In this document: positions 55,971 through 64,000 of the stretch, piece by piece | Numbering within the stretch: position 1 is the stretch's first letter | Layout of the letters: the number at the start of each line of letters is the position of its first letter | Assembly: GCA_946122785.1 (NCBI GenBank) | Contig: CAMGYJ010000005.1 | Span: 87,104,547 to 87,168,546 of the forward strand | Direction of reading: 5' to 3' | Origin: Linum tenue | Taxonomy: Eukaryota > Streptophyta > Magnoliopsida > Malpighiales > Linaceae | Length of the DNA stretch: 64,000 nt | Position numbers and translations under genes: made by a program | Notes under the pieces: generated by a model | The model's database searches: none | The model's input: only the letters and a program-made list of their open reading frames with translations | What the model was told of the DNA's origin: nothing

Positions 55971-57853
55971 ATCCCCCACTTGAATAGTTTTGAAACTATC
56001 TTGAGCATCAACAGTTCCATAAGATCGGGCATAAGCTAAGGTATCTCGAAGATTTGAACCTTAGCGTAGTGGTTACACTTCCGATTTCATAAGGGTGACT
56101 CATAGTCTTGAACCCTATCTCAGACAATGTAGCACACCAGATCTTTTCATTGAATGATATTCTCTCATAGGCCGTGCGTTTATGGCCATGCACGTTATCC
56201 CGGTTTAGTGAACGCTCTAGCAACTTTGTGCCTCCAAAGTTTCATAGGGAGCGGCCCCACTCTCACATTCACATAGGTGAGTCTATCAGGAGTACCCCCA
56301 AAGTAAAGTACTCCGCCCCATATAGGGTATAGATCTTATTAAGAGTTGTTAACTCAACCTCCATTGCTTTGGGATTCATGCTTCACTAGGCATGAACTTT
56401 TCGCATACTACTCATGACTTGTTATTACCCATTGAACCCATTTCTTGGGATCTCCAGTCTATTGGGTCGGGTTACCATCACTTGTAGTCCATGGTTCGGT
56501 AGGCATAAGTCCCATACCCTTGGCGGTGGACTTTCTCTCTAGATAATCCTTTCGTCAAAGGATCAGCTAGATTCTGTTAGGACCTTACAGGATCCACCCT
56601 CATTGCTTCTATCGTTAGAAGTACTCTTACAGTACTGTGCTTCGACGAATTTGTCGTCTCTTTTCATTCTAGAACTAGTTCCCTTCTTTAGTAATAGCTG
56701 CGGTGCTATCACAATGAATCAACTACCGGAGGGATCGGTCTTTCCCATAAGGGAATCTCTAGTAATGACCCTCTCAATCAACTTTTCTCTTTACTATCCA
56801 TTGCTAGCTCTATCATTTCTGATTTCTTAGTTGATTGAGCCATGATCGTTTACTTCTTAGAATTCCAAGACACAACACTTCCAGTGATGTTTAAAACATG
56901 TCCACTGGATGCCTTGGATTCTTCTATAGGGTATTCTCGTCCGCATCAATATACCCTACCAATACAGCCAGAAACCGTTGATATATTATATCAAGGTCTA
57001 CTGTTCTTAAGGTGTCTCACGAGTCATGACCCCTTTCAATAGCATTTCAATACTTCATATTAGGACAATCAGTAAACCTGCCCACTAAATCGGGTCTTTT
57101 GTTTATCAGCTGCCTCTCGCAGACTGTAAATGCTAGTATATTCTAACCGTCTTACACCATCACGTGTGTTCTTTAAAAATTTACACTAGCATCATCAAAC
57201 ATGTATGCAGGTGTACAACTTGTATTTTCCTGGTCATCAGGATCTCCAAACATAAAACTTGTTTCATCCAGATCATTCTCATTCAAAATTCTCAAACAAC
57301 ATGGTTTATCGCAATATTGACATCACGAGTTTTTGTACCAAAGATCGAAATGTCATTCATAATGCAAGTATCATTCTCAAATTTGTACTAAATGGACTTG
57401 TCACTTCCATTTTAAAACCATGAGAGAGAATCCGATTATTCATGCTACTGGTCCGAGTCTTTCAAATCCTATCATGATTTGTCTAACCATAGACTCCAGA
57501 AGCATGTTCAAGAATAACAACTTCTTAGGTTGTCTCATGTAGATTTCTTTATCTAATTCACCATTAACATTCATATGATACACACCACATGAATGTTCTT
57601 ATACATATTGGCGAATGGATCTCAAAGAAATCTACAATTTTCCCTTCTTCGCCTAAAGCCTTAGCTACTAGACGATCCTTATACTCATAAACTAAACCAT
57701 CAGGTTTCGATTTTCTTTTAAAAATCCATTTATTACCCATGGCTTCATTGCCAAGATGTAATTCTCAAAGATGCCAAATCTTGTTCGATTCCATCGCTAT
57801 ATTACCCACGGCTTACGGCCAAGAGGTAACTCTACAAGATTCTAAGTCTTATT
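55971..57853 (-). pseudogene. Copia pol relic and 3' region
   Basis: Reverse-strand Ty1/copia remains. LADPLTKGLSRE (about 56530-56565) is the typical end of copia RNase H. The RT start NKWIFKRKSKPDG and YKDRLVAKALGEEGKIVDFF lies near 57640-57740. Between them frames are full of stops and deletions. It is followed by the 3' untranslated region, purine tract and LTR at 55495. No 5' part is present. Confidence 0.75.
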
Positions 57854-59985
57854 TGTAACACCCTACCCTATACGTTTTGCCTAATCATATTGTTCATACA
57901 ATTGCAGCGGAATTAATCTCGGGTGTTACACTAATTATCAAAATTTACCCAAATAAAATTTCGACATGAATTACTCGCGTAATGGGCTAATAGTTCTTGC
58001 AACTTATCCTACAAAATAATTCATCACAAACATATATACTCACAACCATATGCATTGGCTTTTCATAGCCATAGCCACACTTTTCCTACTCCACAACTGC
58101 ATACCATACTTGTACATACCATAATCGTCACAATTTACACAGTCACACAACATATACACATATCATCAACTTTTCACACCTGTGGATATCTCACACTACA
58201 TCAGAAGCTAGTATGCACATGAAAAACGTTCTCAAAACATTTTTACAAAAAGGTGTGGATCACTGGCCAAAATCCCGAGTAGTAGTCCAAGCACAGAATA
58301 GTTGAAGACCATACCTCATCCTGGCTTCAACTCTAGCTCCTCTCCCACCTAACACTTATCTACTGCTGCTGCTGATGATCTGCTTACACATAGCATAAGC
58401 AGAGAAGAAGAATAAAAGAGGGTCAGCTCATAGCTGAGTGAGATAATCATGGCATCGTGAGTTCATAACAGAGCATACCCCTACCATACATCTAGAAAAC
58501 AAGCCAAAACACTAGGATCGGACCTCAGCCATCCTCATGTCCCAATGGGCAAAAGACTCAACCACCTTGACTTATGCATATGCGTCTTATCATGTTTTAC
58601 TTATAGGCGCCTGGCTACTCCCATGCTAATTACTCTCCCGGGAATACGGACCAAACATCTCGTGGATGTGGTCATATCGGACCCACCACTGCCGGTGTAG
58701 TCATATCGGACCTGACACCACCCTAGGTGTGGTCATATCGGACTCAACACCACTCTGGGTGTGGTCATATCTCATGATGAATCAACGGTCAACACCACAT
58801 CAGGGTGTGACATAACATATCATAACGGAGTAATAGCATGGGGAGCCCTAATTACTATGTAATTGACCATGAGACCAAATCACTCTTGTTTGGTAATCTT
58901 ATACATGATCCATATCTCATCTTGCTTAATCATAATTCGTTACTTGCACATGAACTTGACCTGGCCATAATTGGCTCAACATAGGTAAATCAGGAGTCGT
59001 ATAATTGCACTTCCTCGGGATAAACCCTCGTGCAAGTCATCCTCCTTAAACATCATAATATCACCCTGGGAAGTTTATTTCCCCCACTTGTGGATCCAAA
59101 TACAACCATAATATCACATCATCTCAAAACACCTTATCGAACAACCATGAAGTCATATCAACAATTAAGCCATAAATGACAACATGTATGCAATTATCAA
59201 CATAAACAAGGTCCATATCGGCTAGGGCAAGTCAATAATATCATACAACAATCCATGGTTCATCATATAGCATAGAAGTCCATACACCCCTAATCATGCC
59301 ATTCTAATTCACCTAGGTCAATTCTAAGCATCAATATAATTATCGTGATACGACAAACCCGGTATGCCGTGCTAATCCCTCACTAGTTCTGGTGGTTCAA
59401 ACACCGGTTCTAGCCTCCCGTACCCCAACTTCACTTTTCTCAAACAAGCCCGGAATCAAAATCCGAGATTACCCTAATATCCCCTGCAGTATCCCCGTCA
59501 ATATTAGTTCTAGGCTCAGGGTCAAATTCTCGATAAAAACACATCAAACCTTGGCCGGAGCTAAATTCAGCGATTTGGACCCCGACCTAAATAATTGTCG
59601 AAATTCAGGGATTAGAACTAGAGGATTGATTACCTCGCTGCAGGAAGCTCGTATATGAAATTTGGGCTCAATCCGGCTTCCTGATACTCCGAAACCCTAA
59701 TTTGGCTTATCAGGAATTCAAGAAATTCCTGAACCAAAAACTCGTTTTAAAGCTCTAAATCGATAAATCACGATGTATAAATGAATTAAGCATTACTTAC
59801 GGGATTTTTGGATAACTAGAGCTCCAGAATTGAGCTCGGAGAATTTTTCTGTTCCCTCCCCTGCGCGCCCTCTGCTTCTCGGTTTCTCTCGGCCCAAAAT
59901 AATGTAACAGAAAGAGGATGATGGAATAATGGACGGGGTGGAGGGGAAATGTTATATATATGCGGCCCGGCCGCTTAATGTAATT
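57854..59985 (-). repeat. Gypsy-type LTR with hairpin array
   Basis: Begins on the plus strand with TGTAACACCCTACCC. The GTGAGTGAG-like and promoter-like parts correspond in order to the reverse LTR at 758-3331. A TATA-like ATATATAAC occurs on the reverse strand near 59951-59960. The right end is approximate, and no pol lies beside it. Confidence 0.5.
58655..58775. repeat. Hairpin minisatellite, second type
   Basis: Four units with core GTCATATCGGAC (the last one truncated), between arms such as GTGG/CCAC and GGTGT/ACACC. Same constant-loop, paired-arm plan as 1262-1482 but unrelated core. Confidence 0.7.
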
Positions 59986-59999
59986 ATATATATATATAT

Positions 60000-60416
60000 G
60001 GTTATGTCTTCGGTGCACTCATTTTTTTGGGTGCATTCAATGCACCTGCCTCATAATCGTCATTCTAAACAGACGATTCATGTGAAAACGATGTCAATCA
60101 TCCCTTGTAGTATGATGAATAAGAACCACATGAATTTGTACAAAAATCATTCAAGATTCACTTTAATTTGAATGATTCAGGGTTTAGGAATTTAGGGTTA
60201 GGGTTAGGGTTAGGGTTTACAATTTGGGATTTTGGGTTGGATTCAAAATTGAATGTTAATAGGTTAGGGTAATGGGTTGATTAGTTGTGATTCTGTGTTA
60301 TATCATCATATGAGACTAATGCTACCCATTAAATTTCAAAATTTGATGTATTATAACCACTTTTAGAGGTGGGTGCACTGAATGCACCCAAAAAAGTGAG
60401 TGCACCGAAGTAGCCA
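60000..60416. mobile_element. MITE with 38-bp class inverted repeats
   Basis: Ends CTTCGGTGCACTCA...TGGGTGCATTCA.TGCACC (60007-60046) and its reverse complement (60371-60410) with about two mismatches. Set in AT microsatellites. Contains telomere-like TTAGGG repeats at 60190-60219. No ORF. Confidence 0.85.
60190..60219 (+). repeat. Telomere-like TTAGGG run
   Basis: Four tandem TTAGGG hexamers followed by TTTA. Interstitial and inside a MITE. Confidence 0.9.
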
Positions 60417-60448
60417 CTATATATATATATATATATATATGGGGAGTT

Positions 60449-60837
60449 CTACGGTACCCCGGGTGAAATCCGGGGTACCGCATACCTTAAGTAAGAAAAC
60501 CCTATCTAGAACTTGAATTGACTGATCTTTCGGACATTATACTATACTCTAACCCATAAAGATCAAAATCTAGGTCTTAATTCACTAAATCTTATACCCC
60601 AAGATCAATTTAATTAGAAACAATAATCGACGGTTATGATTCGTCCAAATATAGGCAAAAAAAGTAATGCTCCATCTTAGGGTTTATAGTTTATGATTTA
60701 GATAATTAGGACCTAGGGTTCACTCATTAAGGGGTAGGGTATAGTATCATGCCTAAAAATCATGCTAATTCGAGGTCTAGATAGCGTTTTCATACTCAAG
60801 GTATGCGGTACCCCGGATTTCACCCGGGGTACCGTAG
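60449..60837. mobile_element. MITE with 62-bp inverted repeats
   Basis: Left repeat 60449-60510 and right repeat 60776-60837 match except for about three bases. Each repeat is itself a hairpin: CGGTACCCCGG (60452-60462), GTGAAAT, CCGGGGTACCG (60470-60480). Flanked by AT microsatellites, no ORF. Confidence 0.9.
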
Positions 60838-60845
60838 AAGGCACC

Positions 60846-61488
60846 ATATATATATATATTTCATCTGCTTCCTGACATCTTTCCTCCTCTAACCTCAGCT
60901 GTAAATGAAAAACCAACAAAGAATAGCATGATCATCATAATTATAGACAAACAATGCATTGAGGGCCATAGCATAGACTATGTCAAATTTGCATAGAAAT
61001 CCTCAAATAAAGTTGGACTCTTTTGAAGAAGCATTTATTGAAGATGGTTTTAGACATGCAGACACGCTGTTACTGGCATCCCCAAGATCACATTCTGGAA
61101 GGTAGAGCTAAACAATAATCTGATTATCAACCAGATGATTTTCGGGACATGCACTTTATGTAGTCTTTCATACCAAACTCCATTGACTAGAATAGATACA
61201 ACGACCATTATAAATATCCATAGACGAAGTGCCATATAATTTACCTTGAGACTCAAGGAAGCAGGAGAACAATTCAAGGAACTCCTATATAAGAATGTAC
61301 AAAGATGGTATATTTGGTTCTGACAGTTTCCATGTAAATATGTACATTACAAATTTACAATGAAACCGTTCCTTTTATAAAAAAGATTTCAACTTTTGAG
61401 TTTAAAAGTTAAAACAAAGGTGTACAAAGTTGTGATGAAGAGCAATAGATGATACGAAAAATAATGTCTAAAAATATATAAAAAATGT
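60846..61488. other. No gene recognised
   Basis: An AT microsatellite at its start, then AT-rich sequence. A 75-residue reverse frame (61277-61050) is hydrophobic, but I recognise no family. Confidence 0.3.
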
Positions 61489-61850
61489 GTTAATTGCATG
61501 GTTGGTCACTGAGATTACAAACAAAAATTTAAGTTTGGTCACTCGAAATATTTGAATCCATTGGTGGTACTTCACTTTATAAAAACCGTTCACGTTTGGT
61601 CACTCTCCGTTAGTTGTCGTCCATCTCTGTTAACGGAATCCGTTAACAGATGACGTGGCGAACATAATCATCTAATCAGCACTGATTAACCCGAAGAAAG
61701 TCTGACCCGACCCGCCACGTCATTGAAACCTGCCAGCTCATCTAAACCTACCTAACCCTCTAACCAAACCAAACCAGACCCGACCCGACCCACCAAGATT
61801 AAATCCTAAATCGAAGAAAATCAACACCTTCCCCCTCCCTTGAGCAGCGA
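61489..61850 (+). repeat. Dispersed repeat, copy 2
   Basis: Direct copy of 54801-55160 with scattered substitutions and small indels. Confidence 0.75.
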
Positions 61851-62165
61851 AGAGAACGGTACGGGGAGCGGGGAGGAGCTGGGTCGGACCCGGTTGGGCA
61901 GAGGCGGTGGTGTGGAATTCCCATGAGCGAGGGCGAGAAGTGGCATCATTGTCCAGCAAATCCTCCTCGCTCTGGAGCTTAGACAAGAGAGTGAGTGCGT
62001 GAGGGGAGACGAAGGAGCTAGCCCTCGAGTTGAATAAATAATGAATTTCCACTGTGTCGAGGAAGAAATACATGACCCCCAAGGCAATAAGGACGTGGAA
62101 TGATCACTGCTGACTGACAGCGGCGAACTTGTCCAATCGGGTGTCCGATTTCCCTCTCTTCACGG
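61851..62165 (-). other. GC-rich reverse frame, possible captured gene piece
   Basis: A reverse frame (62082-61738) reads through GC-rich sequence unlike its surroundings, with a hydrophobic start (VMYFFLDTVEIHYLF) and a Ser/Leu-rich part. I recognise no family. It could be a captured gene fragment or chance. Confidence 0.25.
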
Positions 62166-62175
62166 TCCTATTGTT

Positions 62176-62662
62176 TGTTGAGATGAATAGTTTTGAAAAG
62201 CTATAAATGAAATTCCTAATTAATTATCCAGTATTATTCTATAATACAAAAATAAGATGGATAATTAATAAAAGGAATATTATGGAGATAATTAGGATTA
62301 ATTATCTTAATGGATTATATTTTAATTATGGGAGTAAATATCTCCCTAATTAAAATGTGACTTATTCCCAAAGAAAGAGGGAATATTCTGGGTTTTTTGC
62401 TCCTATAAATAGCAGACCCCCCAGACCCTCTAAGTATACCTCAGAGAGCAGAAACACGAGAAAGATAATGAGTTCATAGAGCTTCGGTTTTCGCACAAAA
62501 CCGCTGAGCAAATCAAAAGAGTGGTTGTTTTATCCTGGAGGCGAACGACTGATAGTCTGTTGTGCGAATAACAAGGCAGTGTCGCGAACATCTTAAAGAG
62601 AGCGACCTAGTCCGCTACTCAGCCAGATCGGTAACCTAATTTTTCTTATTCGATTTATAACA
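62176..62662 (+). repeat. Copia LTR, probably solo
   Basis: 487 bp, TGTTGAGATGAATAG...GATTTATAACA, inverted copy of 55495-55970, TATA box CCTATAAATAGC near 62402. No primer site follows and no clear target duplication flanks it. Confidence 0.8.
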
Positions 62663-63655
62663 CTTTTAAGACGTTTGGTTGTTGTCATGTGTACCGAACA
62701 GGATGTCGATTATGGCTTGAACGATCCATCGCTCCGTAGCCACATCCGACCTGAGTGAAAGAAGAATCCACGCTGGGAAATCGTAATCGAGACAATGGCG
62801 GTGGAAGGGATTAATTGTTTGCCCTATTTCCGTACAGTAATATGGTGCCCTCAATCCCATCTCTTGTTCAGTTAGTGCTTTTGGTCATTTAATTATTACT
62901 GAACAATTAACTGTTCTCTTCCATGAGTCCCACCTGCATAAGGGAAAAGCTTTTATGCGTGTGGTGGGTGATATGAAATTGAAAAGAAAGAAAGAACAGG
63001 GAATGGTAACATGTCAAGTGGTACACTGTAGCTTTTGTGTTGCAGCTGCTTGCCTTACAATTTGTTTTCCTTTAAGCTAATTCGAGAAAGAGAAAGAAGT
63101 TCTGGATTAATCACATGCATTATGGAAGAGAATTTTGTCAATTAACTTGGAACAAAGCTTTGAGGGATAAGGAGTGGTATTGGACGGAATAGAAGGCGGT
63201 TGTGAAAGAAGCTAATGGCTTCTCTTCTTAAACCCTCCGTGGCTTTGTTTACTTGTATTATTAATATCATCATTAATTTTAGAGCTTTTCAAACAGAGAA
63301 AGGGTATGACACCAATTTGTTTTTGGTGGAGTCATAGGGAGATTAATCTTTCCTTTGGAGGCTTTAGAGATCCTAGCTACTGTTAGACATTTAAAGTCTG
63401 TCAGGAGAGCTTCCAGGCGGTAATGTGTTTACCCACCAATATTTGGTTCCCCGGCAGTGGTCATGCAAGCATCTCCACCAAAGGATGGTTCTGCCGATTG
63501 TCTTTACATCCACGCATCCAGCACTCTACTTGTGGTAAAGTAGATGGATGCTAGCTCTTACGACAAAAGAGAAACACCGAAGCTCTGTGTGGTGCTGGTT
63601 ATTCGTTGCAAAATTAGAAGGCAACGACTTTTTGAAAAAGAGGTAAGCACTAAAG
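62663..63655. other. No gene recognised
   Basis: Moderately AT-rich single-copy-looking sequence; no ORF with family resemblance and no repeat structure seen. Confidence 0.35.
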
Positions 63656-64000
63656 CAGGGGCGGAGCCAGGATTCTACATTCGGGGGGGCCGAAATTTTG
63701 TATTCTGTTACTACGAAATGACAACTAAAAAAATATTTACATATTGGTCCGGGGTTATCAAAATAATATATATTTTACATAATAGGTTTATTTTGTTAAT
63801 ACAAAAAGGAAAAAGGAAAAAAATCAATTTTAAATGTTATCTTAAAACCAATTCTAGATGATTAGAGTGAACTAATACAAGTTTCGAACTTATGAAAGTG
63901 AAAAGCACTAATTATTCAGCTTTTATAAAACTTAATTTTGAAACTAAAAGACTGAAACCATATTGAAATTAAAGCTTTTATAAAACTTAATTTTGAAACT
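63656..64000. mobile_element. Edge of a transposon-like repeat, cut by window
   Basis: CAGGGGCGGAGCCAGGATTC (63657-63676) followed by a G run resembles the end of a repeat common in plant genomes. The AT-rich rest, with a near-repeat of GCTTTTATAAAACTTAATTTTGAAACT (63919 and 63972), runs off the window. The other end is not visible. Confidence 0.4.

Noticed and set aside
60190..60219. Chromosome end or telomere
   Set aside because: Only four hexamers, inside a MITE with sequence continuing on both sides.
55495..62662. The two copia LTRs as ends of one element
   Set aside because: They are inverted relative to each other; LTRs of one insertion are direct repeats.

Overview
The window is nuclear DNA of a flowering plant, probably a eudicot; the species cannot be named from sequence alone. 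The evidence is one eleven-exon gene with short GT-AG introns encoding a plant importin-alpha of the IMPA-9 class, set in a landscape of nested LTR retrotransposons (Ty3/gypsy Athila-like and chromovirus-like, Ty1/copia), hAT-type elements and MITEs. I see no rRNA, tRNA, CRISPR or prokaryotic operon structure.

Layout. 1-3331: reverse-strand gypsy deletion derivative with a 2.6-kb LTR. 3332-9561: a decayed forward gypsy remnant hit by a hAT-like MITE, which was in turn hit by a young gag-only LTR element (7221-9311). 10340-21107: reverse-strand Athila-like 3' ends (copies C and B) with nested solo LTRs. 21108-26874: LTR-bounded gypsy element almost emptied of coding sequence, inserted in copy B. 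26880-43015: rest of copy B, split by a solo LTR (27593-29083) and by a 13-kb forward Athila-like element (29872-42863). 43016-48290: reverse copia pol, interrupted by LTR fragments. 48443-50389: hAT-like element carrying an Athila-like LTR fragment. 50748-54496: IMPA-9 gene. 54800-64000: copia remnant, gypsy LTR, two MITEs, a solo copia LTR, and the edge of another element at 63656.

Insertion order can be read because five insertions keep exact 5-bp target duplications (CCACC, GTTCT, AAGGA, AGCAT, TTGCC), one hAT-like element keeps an exact 8-bp duplication (AGATTTCG), and interrupted reading frames rejoin across the insertions.

The most unusual theme is not a gene. Several unrelated LTR families here carry arrays of short hairpins. 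In the Athila-like LTRs, clusters of CACGG/CCGTG or TACGG/CCGTA inverted repeats lie mostly just upstream of a TATA box, and each element repeats its own half-site type in the spacer before its env-like ORF. In the chromovirus-like LTRs, tandem units share a constant loop core but have different, mutually complementary stems, as if structure rather than sequence is conserved. All divergence counts and alignments were done by eye.
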